A DNA stretch of 32,233 nucleotides from Erysipelotrichaceae bacterium (GCA_017633115.1 JAGBPZ010000145.1:1-32233); one strand, 5' to 3'; shown: positions 19,144 to 27,207, counted from the first letter of the stretch. Notes: generated from the letters alone by a model not told the origin. Numbers and translations: made by a program.

Positions 19144-21270
19144 ATGAAAGACAAAATTGGAAAATATGCCTCGATTGCAGCTAATTATGTATCTGACTAT
19201 CGAACATATGTGCCTGCTTTTTCGGGAGCCGCTTTATCATTCTTTTTACTCGTATTAATTGTACCAGCAACTACGATCATTGCTTTAACAGCATCGATTT
19301 TCAATGTTGATCTAAGTATTCTCACAACTGTACTTCAGGAATACTTAGGTGAGTTTGCTTCGATTGTAACAAGCGTTCTTGAAAATGCCTCGTTTTCATT
19401 CAGTTCGGTTGTCATCTTAGCCATCTCAATTTATGCGATTTCTCGTGCAGTTGGGATGATTTATCAAATTTCTAAGAGAATGTTCCCAACTGATAAGTAC
19501 AACAATGAAAATATCATCTTCTATTATGTCTATGTTATTTCGGTTACAGTTGTTCTCTTAGCGATGTTTTCAACGATGATCGTTGTTATTGGTTTAGGTC
19601 CAATTGCCCGTGTTTTCAACATTTTCTATGGCTATATTGTATTTAGAGTTGTCTTGTTTGCGATTATTGCGTTCTTCTTTTTCTTCGTTCTTTATAAGAT
19701 TATTCCAAGAACAACTATTTATGCAGAAGACATTGCGCGTGGTGCGTTGTTTACGACAATTGGTTTAGGTGGATTCTATATCTTTGTCATGATTTATTTC
19801 CATTTTGCGAATTTCTCTAACGTTTATGGGCCACTTGCATCTTTGATCCTTATTTTATTCGTCTTTAACTGGGGTTCAGAAATCTTCTATATTGGTATGT
19901 ATGTCATTCATCTACGTGTGTTAATGCGTAGTGAAAAACGAACACAGGTAGTGACGATTAGAGATATCACTGCCAGAGGTGTTGGTATAACTCGTGTCTT
20001 TGGTAAAAGATGTATGGTACCAAATGCCTTCCCAGGTGAAGAAGTTGAAATTCATGTGGATAAAGATAGAGGCCGTGTATTAAAAGCTCATGTCACACGT
20101 GTATTGACACGTTCTGAAAAGCGTACTCATGCTGAATGCGGTCAGGCAGAAAAGTGTAATGGCTGTTCATTACAGTTTATGAAGTATTATGATCAGATTG
20201 AATTCAAACAGCGTTTAGTTAAAGAATCTATCGCAAAAAATACAAATTTCCGATATGACGATGACGTAGTTATGCCAGTCATGCCTGCTAATGATATCTT
20301 AGGTTATCAGCAGTATGCTGCATTTCCAATTTTTGGCTATTTTGACAAAGTCTATATCGGAATTCCAGACAAAAAAGGCGATAACCACATCTACAAGAGT
20401 AACTGTCCATTACAGGACCGTATGATCAATCGTGTCATGACGCAAATCGAATTCATATTCAACTATTATGATTGTCATGCTTATGATCGTAAAACGAAAA
20501 ATGGCCTTCGCTATTTAATTGTCAAAAAGATTGAAGAAGATATTCATGTCATCATTGTGACAGGCGCAGATGGGGTTCCAGAAAAAGCTCTTAAGGAAAT
20601 TGGTGATATTGATGAAATCGATGGCTTATTTATCAGTATCAATACCGCTCGTAATCCATTGAACTATGAGGACAAGATTCAGAAGATCTATGGTGAAGAT
20701 TATCTACGTTATCACTACCAGGGCGATGAATATATTCTTTCTGCAGGTAGTTATGTCTTCATTTCTCCAGAGATGGAAGATAATACGATTCAGCTTCTCA
20801 AAGATATGCTTAATCCTGAAGACCGTGTACTGTCAGCTTATTGTAAGTCAGGTATTCTTGAAATGCAGTTGCTGAATGAAAAAATTGTCGCTATCGATGA
20901 TTTGAAATGTAACATTGAAGATGCGGCCAATAATGCGAAACGCCTTGGTAAAGATAATATTCAGTTCATTTGTAAAAATGTTGAAGGTGAAATCGTTAAT
21001 CAGCTGCAACATGGCAATTTCGATTCCATTATTCTTCATTTACGTGACCGTATTATCACGATGGGTACTTTACAGGCATTATTCCAGAGTGAAAGCATAA
21101 AGAATATTTATTTCATCAGTGATGACCCAAGTATCTTTATGCAGTCAATGAAATCAGCCGATTTCTCTTTGAAACGTCTCGATGCGTTTATTCTTGAAAT
21201 CGTTTGGTGTGTTGATAAAGAACCATATACATCACGTGTTGAAACATTATTCCATTTCTATAAAGCATAA
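19144..21270 (+). CDS. Fusion of a YihY/BrkB membrane domain with a degenerate TrmA/RlmD-type RNA methyltransferase
   Basis: The 708-residue frame is uninterrupted. Residues 1-265 look like the YihY/BrkB family, with about six hydrophobic segments (near 25-50, 85-110, 124-152, 158-187, 198-222 and 227-255). Residues 269-318 are a TRAM RNA-binding domain (VGITRVFGKRCMVPNAFPGEEVEIHV). Fe-S cysteines of the TrmA/RlmD family are present at C332, C338, C341 and C421. The catalytic part is degenerate: the FFQvN motif is replaced around 536-540, the SAM loop reads LSAYCKSGILE (563-573), DPPR is replaced by HLRDR (632-636), and the nucleophile Cys of SCNP is D660 in SDDP. A Glu corresponding to the general base may remain in RVETL. 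RVLxRSEKRTx occurs at 258-268 and again at 319-329, flanking the TRAM domain. It follows the CNNM gene by 9 nt and ends before a terminator. Methylation activity is unlikely; an Fe-S, RNA-binding, membrane-anchored role is inference. Confidence 0.85.
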   Translation: MKDKIGKYASIAANYVSDYRTYVPAFSGAALSFFLLVLIVPATTIIALTASIFNVDLSILTTVLQEYLGEFASIVTSVLENASFSFSSVVILAISIYAISRAVGMIYQISKRMFPTDKYNNENIIFYYVYVISVTVVLLAMFSTMIVVIGLGPIARVFNIFYGYIVFRVVLFAIIAFFFFFVLYKIIPRTTIYAEDIARGALFTTIGLGGFYIFVMIYFHFANFSNVYGPLASLILILFVFNWGSEIFYIGMYVIHLRVLMRSEKRTQVVTIRDITARGVGITRVFGKRCMVPNAFPGEEVEIHVDKDRGRVLKAHVTRVLTRSEKRTHAECGQAEKCNGCSLQFMKYYDQIEFKQRLVKESIAKNTNFRYDDDVVMPVMPANDILGYQQYAAFPIFGYFDKVYIGIPDKKGDNHIYKSNCPLQDRMINRVMTQIEFIFNYYDCHAYDRKTKNGLRYLIVKKIEEDIHVIIVTGADGVPEKALKEIGDIDEIDGLFISINTARNPLNYEDKIQKIYGEDYLRYHYQGDEYILSAGSYVFISPEMEDNTIQLLKDMLNPEDRVLSAYCKSGILEMQLLNEKIVAIDDLKCNIEDAANNAKRLGKDNIQFICKNVEGEIVNQLQHGNFDSIILHLRDRIITMGTLQALFQSESIKNIYFISDDPSIFMQSMKSADFSLKRLDAFILEIVWCVDKEPYTSRVETLFHFYKA

Positions 21271-21282
21271 AAATTTAGATGT

Positions 21283-21318
21283 AAAGACAAAAGTGATTTC
21301 ATGCGCTTTTGTCTTTTT
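21283..21318 (+). terminator. Terminator after the YihY-methyltransferase fusion
   Basis: AAAGACAAAAG (21283-21293) and CTTTTGTCTTT (21306-21316) form an 11-bp stem with a 12-nt loop and a short T-run. It separates the two methyltransferase-like genes into different transcripts. Confidence 0.85.
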
Positions 21319-21336
21319 CTTCGCCATTAAGAGTGT

Positions 21337-21342
21337 TATAAT
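21337..21342 (+). promoter_or_regulatory. Extended -10 promoter of the second methyltransferase-like gene
   Basis: A perfect TATAAT preceded by TGT lies 30 nt before the start codon. The -35 position (TTTTTC, 21314-21319) falls in the preceding terminator tail and is weak. Confidence 0.65.
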
Positions 21343-21371
21343 AACGAAGACTTTTTAAGGAGGATTGTAGA

Positions 21372-22694
21372 ATGAGATTTGAAACAATGACGATTAAACG
21401 TGTAGGTATTAATGGTGAAGGTATTGGCTATGTTCACAATAAAATTTGTTTTGTGAAAAATGCTTTACCTCTTGAAGAAGTAGACGTCAAAATCGTCAAA
21501 GAAGAACGCCGTTTTATGATTGGCGAAGTTAAAACAATTAAGAAGAAATCATCAATGAGACAAAAATCTCCATGCCGTCAGTTTCCGGCTTGTGGTGGTT
21601 GCGCTTTATTGCATATGAATTATGCAGATCAGTTAAATTTTAAATTGGACATTTTAAAAGAAACCTTGGAAAAATATGCGCCATATGATTTAAGTGAAGT
21701 TCACTTCTATCCAGTGCAGGGGATGGAGTCTAACCGCCATTATCGTCAACAGATTGCCTTACCAGTTACTTATGATAAAGGCAAATTGAGAGTAGGCATT
21801 TATCAACGTGAGAGTAAGATTCTGACATACATGGATCATTGTGTCATGCAGGACCGCGTGATCAACGATGCAATTGTGAAGATTGAAGAAATCCTCAACA
21901 AGTATCATTGTCATGATTACAACGATAAGTTTAAAAAAGGTATTCGATTCCTGATTATCCGCAAAGTCAGTGATGAATTACAAGTCATCTTTGTCACGGG
22001 TACTGATGGTATTGATAAGAAAGCAACACATGAAATGACTAAGATCGATGCCGTTAAAGGTTTATTCTATACAGTCAATACGACCAGACATCAAGATTTT
22101 GCCTTACAGGGTTATAAACGCATTTATGGCACGCCTTATTTAAGCTATGACTATAATGGTCATACTTATACTTTCTCCGTTAAAACCGATTTAATTGAGA
22201 ATACGGATGCTTTTGATGCTGAAGTTAAACTTTTACGAGAACGTATTGCGAAAGAAGATAAAGTTTTATCAATCAATTGTGGTAATGCGATTGTGGAATG
22301 TGAACTTGATCAAGAAATAGTCGCTATTGATGAATCTAAAGAAAACACTGATTCAGCCGAAAAGAATATTGAAAAGAATGGCTTTGAACATATTCGTGTT
22401 ATTCATGGTAAAGTGAAAGACATTGCCGCTTCGCAAATGCGTCATCACAAATATGACACCGTCATTATTCGTCTTAAACGCGATCAGATTAATGGTGATC
22501 TCGTAGAGTCACTTTACAAAGGACATGTACAAAAAGTCATACTCATCAGTGATAATGTCAGTTCACTCGCAAAAAGCTTAAAAGATGATAATGATTATTT
22601 CGTCAAATACTTTAACTTTGTATCTGCTGATGCAATTGACCATGCACCACATTCTGCACGTGCCAATTATATTCTGACATTAGAAAGAAAGTAG
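21372..22694 (+). CDS. TrmA/RlmD-family protein lacking catalytic residues (pseudo-methyltransferase)
   Basis: At 440 residues it has the full RlmCD/TrmA layout. A TRAM domain lies at 1-58 (GINGEGIGYVHNKICFVKNALPLEEVDVKI by family fit). Fe-S cysteines are C68, C74, C77 and C157. The catalytic motifs are lost: the SFFQvN segment is KTDLIENT (271-278), the SAM loop reads LSINCGNAIVE (299-309), DPPRKG becomes RLKRDQ (367-372), and the nucleophile position in SCNP is D394 in SDNV. The C-terminal PHxxHVE motif reads PHSARAN, so the general-base Glu is also gone. The Cys-to-Asp change matches the upstream fusion protein, so the two look like diverged duplicates. It is preceded by ttaaggaggattg and followed 7 nt later by rmuC. 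Confidence 0.85.
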   Translation: MRFETMTIKRVGINGEGIGYVHNKICFVKNALPLEEVDVKIVKEERRFMIGEVKTIKKKSSMRQKSPCRQFPACGGCALLHMNYADQLNFKLDILKETLEKYAPYDLSEVHFYPVQGMESNRHYRQQIALPVTYDKGKLRVGIYQRESKILTYMDHCVMQDRVINDAIVKIEEILNKYHCHDYNDKFKKGIRFLIIRKVSDELQVIFVTGTDGIDKKATHEMTKIDAVKGLFYTVNTTRHQDFALQGYKRIYGTPYLSYDYNGHTYTFSVKTDLIENTDAFDAEVKLLRERIAKEDKVLSINCGNAIVECELDQEIVAIDESKENTDSAEKNIEKNGFEHIRVIHGKVKDIAASQMRHHKYDTVIIRLKRDQINGDLVESLYKGHVQKVILISDNVSSLAKSLKDDNDYFVKYFNFVSADAIDHAPHSARANYILTLERK

Positions 22695-22701
22695 GGGGAT
22701 T

Positions 22702-23667
22702 ATGCCAGACATTATTCTTGGTGTCATTCTTGCATTGCTGTTAGTAGCAGTTGTTTTAATGGCTATGATTTATTATCGTTTATCCCATGATGATGCCTCA
22801 ATGCGTTTTGAACGAATTGAGAAAGGCATCGAAAACAACATGCACGATATCATTGAGACCAAGGCAATCAATGATCAAATGAATCGTTCGTTTGATTATC
22901 TTTTGAATGAAACAAGCAGGACGAAGGAATATTTAAGTGTTTCCGATGCTAAGCTTAACACGTTGACACATCAAATCACTGATATGAATGCCATTATGAC
23001 CAACACGAAAAAACGCGGTAATTTTGGCGAATATCAGTTAGAGCACTTATTGTCACTTTATTGTGGTGATGCAAAGTCGATTTATGAAATGCAGTACCAT
23101 TTAAGTAACAGTCGTATACCTGATGCAATCATGCATTTACCAGATACTGACAGAGTCCTTTGTATTGATTCGAAATTTCCGACGGTCAATTATTTACGTA
23201 TTGTTGATGATCCAAGTGATGTGAATGCTATTCGTGATTTTCGTAAAGATGTCAAAAAGCATATCAAAGATATTGCATCTAAATATATTACGGAAGAGAC
23301 TGCAGAAGAAGCTATTATGTTTGTGCCAAGTGAAGCGATTTATCTTTACCTGTGTCAGGAACAGGGAGATCTCATTGAACAGGCACATCGTCAGCATGTA
23401 TTGATCACTTCGCCATCGACTTTGATGGGTGTAGTTTTTACACTGATCAACATCACTAAAGATTTTAAACGTTCACAAAATCTTGAACATATGGAAAAAG
23501 CCATCATTGCGATGAAAGATGATTGTGAACGTCTCGTCAATCGCTTGACAAGTACGCTGCAGACGTATGAGACGCTTAATAAAAAATTAGGAGATCTATC
23601 GACGTCGATTTATAAAGTTTCTAATACTGTTGAACGTCTTTATGATGGTCAGGACAATATTGAATAG
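22702..23667 (+). CDS. rmuC: RmuC family protein
   Basis: RmuC-family proteins are linked to DNA recombination and to limiting inverted-repeat rearrangement in E. coli; they carry a nuclease-like core. This 321-residue version has an N-terminal membrane helix (about 4-25), a coiled-coil region (30-100), and the core motifs RGNFGEYQLEHLL (105-117), PDAIMHLP and IDSKFP (155-160), FVPSEAIY, and SPSTLMGVVFT. A short coiled coil ends the protein. The usual WGE tryptophan is Phe here (NFGE). It starts 7 nt after the pseudo-methyltransferase behind aggggga and ends before a strong terminator, so the two are co-transcribed. Confidence 0.93.
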   Translation: MPDIILGVILALLLVAVVLMAMIYYRLSHDDASMRFERIEKGIENNMHDIIETKAINDQMNRSFDYLLNETSRTKEYLSVSDAKLNTLTHQITDMNAIMTNTKKRGNFGEYQLEHLLSLYCGDAKSIYEMQYHLSNSRIPDAIMHLPDTDRVLCIDSKFPTVNYLRIVDDPSDVNAIRDFRKDVKKHIKDIASKYITEETAEEAIMFVPSEAIYLYLCQEQGDLIEQAHRQHVLITSPSTLMGVVFTLINITKDFKRSQNLEHMEKAIIAMKDDCERLVNRLTSTLQTYETLNKKLGDLSTSIYKVSNTVERLYDGQDNIE

Positions 23668-23675
23668 AGAAAGAA

Positions 23676-23701
23676 AACGCCCATAACGGGCGTTCTTTTT
23701 T
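23676..23701. terminator. Bidirectional terminator between rmuC and the NlpC/P60 gene
   Basis: AACGCCC (23676-23682) and GGGCGTT (23688-23694) form a 7-bp G/C-rich stem. Six T follow on the plus strand, and the minus strand runs into a T-rich ttttctttctc tract, so it can serve both [15 protein letters not shown]. Confidence 0.85.
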
Positions 23702-23737
23702 GGATATGGAAATATAAAAATGAATTGCGATTTAAAA

Positions 23738-25075
23738 TTAGTATAAACGTCTGACACAATACCATTCACGCTGATAGTATGACAAGTCAGCGACTTGAAC
23801 AACTGTTCCAGTGTAAGGGGCATGTACCATTTTATTACCACCGATATAAATACCTGTATGGTGGACACCTGAGTAGGCGCCGTTACTAGAGAAAAGAATT
23901 ACGTCTCCTGGCTGAATGTTTTTCTTGGAAACTGCTTTGCCTTTATAAACCAGTGTCTTTGTGGTATTTGAACCAATATTGTAACCACACTGATAATGGG
24001 CCCAGTTAACTAAACCTGAACAGTCGAAATAGCGGCTGTGTGAATTTCTGATTTGGCTCATGGCATGACATGCACCCCAGACATACCAACAACCTTGTTT
24101 TGATAATGCCTTATTGGCGATGGCAACACCTGCATCATAAGAAGATGCATAAGACTTCCTGCTTGATGTACTGCCTGAAGATGAAGAAGATTTCTTATTC
24201 CTCTTTTTGGCCGCTTTAGCTGCAGCTCTTCTTGCTGCTTCTCTCTTTTTACGATCTTCTTCGGCTTTCTTAATACCAAGAAGTCTGGATTTATCAGCAG
24301 TTTTCTTGACAACCGCAAGGTTCTTTTCAATTGTCTTAATGCTTTCTTTTTTTGCTTTTAAAGAGTCTTTTTCTTCGCTTAATTCTTTATATTGCTTTTC
24401 GAGTTTTGCTTTATAAGAGGATTCTAAAGACTTTTTAGCTGCTTTTTCTTTTTCAAGTGATGCCTTATCGTCTTCGAGTTCAGATTCTAAGTTTTCCAAT
24501 TCTTTCTTTTCAGCTTTGATCTCTTTGACAAGTTCCTTTTCGTAGTCAGTGATATCAGAGACAGCGTTTACTCTGGAGAAAAAGTCAGAGACAGAACTTG
24601 CATCGAGTAAATACGAAGAAAACATACTAGAATTTAGATGACTTTGCATGGCGTAGATACGATCTTTTAGAAGATTTTCTTTTGTTTCGATTTCTTTCTT
24701 CTTGCGTTCGATCTGGCCCTCAACATAGGCAATGCGTTCCTTGGTTTCAGCAATCTGAGTGTTGATCTCAACGATTTGATTGGTGATTTCATTGATTGCT
24801 GACTGAGTACTCTGAATTTTGTTTTCAGTTTCATTGATTCTTGACTGAATACCTTTGCTTGATTTTTTCAGAGATTTACTTTTCTTTGTCAAGTAAGCAT
24901 CAAATTCTTTACATACTTTTAATGTTTTCTTGTTAAGAGTTACAGAAGAACAGAGTTTGTAATATTTACTCTCTTTCCCTTCGAAGTTAGTGGCACTGAC
25001 GGTAATTGTTTGATTCGCAAGGGGAACCATTAACATCAATGTCATGATAACGACGACGATTCTTCTTTTAAGCAA
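23738..25075 (-). CDS. CwlO/PcsB-like NlpC/P60 peptidoglycan hydrolase
   Basis: This is a secreted cell-wall hydrolase. I start at TTG (25075) because aaggaggtg lies 7 nt before it; the in-frame ATG at 25103-25105 overlaps the -10 box and cannot be transcribed from that promoter. The 445-residue chain has a basic start and hydrophobic signal peptide (about 1-29). A long coiled coil (about 72-282) contains the PcsB/CwlO-like hinge LLDASSVSDFFSRVNAVSDI. An Ala/Lys- and Ser-rich linker follows, then a C-terminal NlpC/P60 domain with the nucleophile C352 in DCSGLVNW, H406 in HHTGIYIG and H418 in MVHAP. Proteins of this build usually split peptide stems during division and are activated by FtsEX; that link is by analogy. 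Confidence 0.93.
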   Translation of the reverse strand: MLKRRIVVVIMTLMLMVPLANQTITVSATNFEGKESKYYKLCSSVTLNKKTLKVCKEFDAYLTKKSKSLKKSSKGIQSRINETENKIQSTQSAINEITNQIVEINTQIAETKERIAYVEGQIERKKKEIETKENLLKDRIYAMQSHLNSSMFSSYLLDASSVSDFFSRVNAVSDITDYEKELVKEIKAEKKELENLESELEDDKASLEKEKAAKKSLESSYKAKLEKQYKELSEEKDSLKAKKESIKTIEKNLAVVKKTADKSRLLGIKKAEEDRKKREAARRAAAKAAKKRNKKSSSSSGSTSSRKSYASSYDAGVAIANKALSKQGCWYVWGACHAMSQIRNSHSRYFDCSGLVNWAHYQCGYNIGSNTTKTLVYKGKAVSKKNIQPGDVILFSSNGAYSGVHHTGIYIGGNKMVHAPYTGTVVQVADLSYYQREWYCVRRLY

Positions 25076-25103
25076 AACGTCACCTCCTTGTATAAGCGTT
25101 TTC

Positions 25104-25133
25104 ATTATAGCATATGGATAGTACTTTTGTAAA
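25104..25133 (-). promoter_or_regulatory. Promoter of the NlpC/P60 gene
   Basis: On the minus strand TTTACA (25133-25128), an 18-bp spacer and TATAAT (25109-25104) preceded by TGC form a strong extended -10 promoter. It lies just past the stop of the upstream HD gene, and its -10 overlaps the first in-frame ATG. Confidence 0.85.
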
Positions 25134-25145
25134 TAAAGATGGTGT

Positions 25146-25610
25146 TTATAAATCTAAAAAACCGGTATTTTTCACTACATTTTCGTATCGCAACTTTTCG
25201 TTTTGTTTAAGTGCTTGTCCTTCAAGAGAGTGAGCAATGACATCTGCATCTTTGATCAGTTCACAGTAGTTATCATCAATGTCATTTTTGTTGGAATGCT
25301 TTCTAATGGCTTCAGTGATGATAGCCATTTCTTCACTGGTAAACAGTTGAGTTTCCTTTAACAGCTGTCCAGCCATATATGATGAACGAGATGCATGCGC
25401 AAAATGATTACAGTCAATCGCAATGCTCATATCATGAAGTAAACCAATGATTGCAGCTAGCTCTTCATCAAGATGACGATAACGCGCCAAAATTATACAG
25501 ATGGTTGAAACCTGGATCAGATGGCTGTAGGCGTTTCTTTTGTAGAAACCATGACTTTTGCTTTCTAATAGTGTGAATAATTCATCTTTCACAACTTCAT
25601 AACGATTCAT
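25146..25610 (-). CDS. HD-domain phosphohydrolase-like protein
   Basis: The 154 residues carry the metal-binding pattern of HD hydrolases: a His in YSHLIQVS, the His-Asp pair in GLLHDMSI, further His in NHFAHASRSS and IRKHSN, and Asp in LIKDADVIAH. Such proteins often cleave nucleotides or phosphate esters, or act as small metal-dependent phosphatases; the substrate here is unknown. There is no signal peptide. Its ATG overlaps the stop of the upstream rsmF-like gene as ATGA, so the two are translationally coupled. No terminator is visible after it, and transcription may continue into the NlpC/P60 gene. Confidence 0.85.
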   Translation of the reverse strand: MNRYEVVKDELFTLLESKSHGFYKRNAYSHLIQVSTICIILARYRHLDEELAAIIGLLHDMSIAIDCNHFAHASRSSYMAGQLLKETQLFTSEEMAIITEAIRKHSNKNDIDDNYCELIKDADVIAHSLEGQALKQNEKLRYENVVKNTGFLDL

Positions 25611-26920
25611 CGTCTTAATCCTTTCGGTAATAGATTTTTAATTTCATGACTTTCTTTGAAAAAGGAGAGAGGCTGGTCATCAACAAAAATGACGCCATAG
25701 CCTTTACCGCCTCTTGATGGCAGTGTTTCTCCATGTAAATAACGTTTGATGTCTTCATCGTCTTCATCAAAATCATAGCTCAGTTTGACATCGTCTTTTG
25801 ATAATGTGAGCGCCAGAGAGTGAGAAGGGATGAAGCGATTTTTGCGTACTTCTCCAAGATAGAGGCCATTACGCAATATACGTATTTTTGGAAGTTCTGG
25901 GAACTGTGGACAAATGGCATAGATATGACCATTATGATCCACTAAATGTTTTGGTACATTGATGTTAAGGTGTTGATGATAGAAATCTTCGACAACAGCT
26001 CTTGTTTTTTTGGTGATAGACGGTGTCTGGTATTTTATACGTTTTGTCTGACCTTGTTCATCTTTGATGAGTTTAGCCATAAAATGACCTTCACCCTGAT
26101 AAAGATGAGGATAGCAGCGGACTGCTTCTTCCATTTTGATACCAGGCATTAGACCATGGCTTTTTTCTAAAGGAACAAGATGGCACTGATGATGTGACAG
26201 CGCATAGCGAATTGTTTCTTCGTTTTCTTCTGGGGCATAGGTACATGTCGAATACATAAGAGTACCTCCTGGTTTAAGAAGTGTCATGGCAATATCGATA
26301 AGTTGACGCTGGACCAAAGCACATTCTTTGACTTTATCTTCTGACCATGTTGCTTCTGCCTGTTCAGTCGTTCTTAACATGCCTTCACCACTACATGGGG
26401 CATCAAGGATGACTTTATCAAAGAAACTATCTAATAATCCGATGAACGATTTAGGATTTGCAGATGTTACAATTGTATTCTTCAAACCAAAACGTTCACA
26501 ATTTTCACTGAGTATTTTCGCTCGGGCATTTGAAATGTCATTAGCGAGCATGAAACCTTGATTATTCAATTGACTTGCTACAGCACATGTCTTTCCTCCA
26601 GGAGCTGCACAAAGATCGATCACATAATCATCAGGTTCAACGTCAAGATAATGAGCAACAAGCATGGCACTGGGCTCCTGAATATAATAGGCACCACTTA
26701 CAAATAATGGTGAGCGTCCTGGATGATACTCTTCACTATAATAATAGCTGTCTTGAACAATTGGATGAGGCGTAATTGTATCCTGATGTTTGTCAAGAAA
26801 TGACGGATTACGGGCAGGATTGAGATAAAATGATTTATAAGGTGGCTGCTTTAAAGAAGCAATAAAATTATCATAACTTTCGTTTAGAAGTTGTTTCATA
26901 CGCTTATAGAATTCATCCAT
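25607..26920 (-). CDS. rsmF: RsmF-like rRNA m5C methyltransferase (NOL1/NOP2/Sun family)
   Basis: This 437-residue enzyme should methylate a cytosine in 16S rRNA using SAM. The Rossmann core has IDLCAAPGGKT (101-111) for SAM binding, DAPCSGEGM with C176, and YSTCTYAPEEN with the catalytic C226. The N-terminal segment and the C-terminal PUA-like RNA-binding region (about 300-437, including SRGGKGYGVIFVDDQPLSFFKE) match the Gram-positive RsmF architecture. The start ATG follows agaggatgg. It lies only 24 nt downstream of the terminator hairpin of tRNA-Leu, so expression may depend on read-through from the tRNA promoter. It is followed, with a 4-nt overlap, by the HD gene. Confidence 0.92.
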   Translation of the reverse strand: MDEFYKRMKQLLNESYDNFIASLKQPPYKSFYLNPARNPSFLDKHQDTITPHPIVQDSYYYSEEYHPGRSPLFVSGAYYIQEPSAMLVAHYLDVEPDDYVIDLCAAPGGKTCAVASQLNNQGFMLANDISNARAKILSENCERFGLKNTIVTSANPKSFIGLLDSFFDKVILDAPCSGEGMLRTTEQAEATWSEDKVKECALVQRQLIDIAMTLLKPGGTLMYSTCTYAPEENEETIRYALSHHQCHLVPLEKSHGLMPGIKMEEAVRCYPHLYQGEGHFMAKLIKDEQGQTKRIKYQTPSITKKTRAVVEDFYHQHLNINVPKHLVDHNGHIYAICPQFPELPKIRILRNGLYLGEVRKNRFIPSHSLALTLSKDDVKLSYDFDEDDEDIKRYLHGETLPSRGGKGYGVIFVDDQPLSFFKESHEIKNLLPKGLRR

Positions 26921-26943
26921 ATCATCACCATCCTCTTGAAAAC

Positions 26944-26969
26944 AAAAAAACTCACGATGATTCGTGAGT
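26944..26969 (-). terminator. Terminator after tRNA-Leu
   Basis: On the minus strand ACTCACGA-ATCA-TCGTGAGT gives a perfect 8-bp stem followed by a T-run. It stands between the tRNA and the rsmF-like gene. Confidence 0.9.
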
Positions 26970-26978
26970 CATAGGCAA

Positions 26979-27066
26979 TGGTGCCCTCGGCCGGACTCGA
27001 ACCGGCACGGTTTTAAGGCCGGCAGATTTTGAGTCTGCTATGTCTACCAATTTCATCACAAGGGCA
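26979..27066 (-). tRNA. tRNA-Leu (anticodon CAA)
   Basis: An 88-nt class II tRNA including an encoded CCA end. The acceptor strands GCCCTTG and CGAGGGC pair over 7 bp. The anticodon stem GCAGA/TCTGC holds the loop CTCAAAA, so the anticodon is CAA (reads UUG). A long variable arm and the T-loop GGTTCGAGTCC are present. The promoter and terminator flank it closely. Confidence 0.95.
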
Positions 27067-27084
27067 TTTTCGATTGCTCATTCA

Positions 27085-27113
27085 TTATAGTATGATTTTC
27101 AGTGTTTTGCAAC
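27085..27113 (-). promoter_or_regulatory. Promoter of tRNA-Leu
   Basis: On the minus strand TTGCAA (27113-27108), a 17-bp spacer and a perfect TATAAT (27090-27085) lie about 19 nt before the tRNA 5' end. Confidence 0.85.
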
Positions 27114-27207
27114 ATTAAAAATTTCTATTTTCACACATGTCTTTAATAACACTACCGATTGAATTAAAAAAACATTGAATAGAACGCTTAATTTTGTCAT
27201 AATTGCC

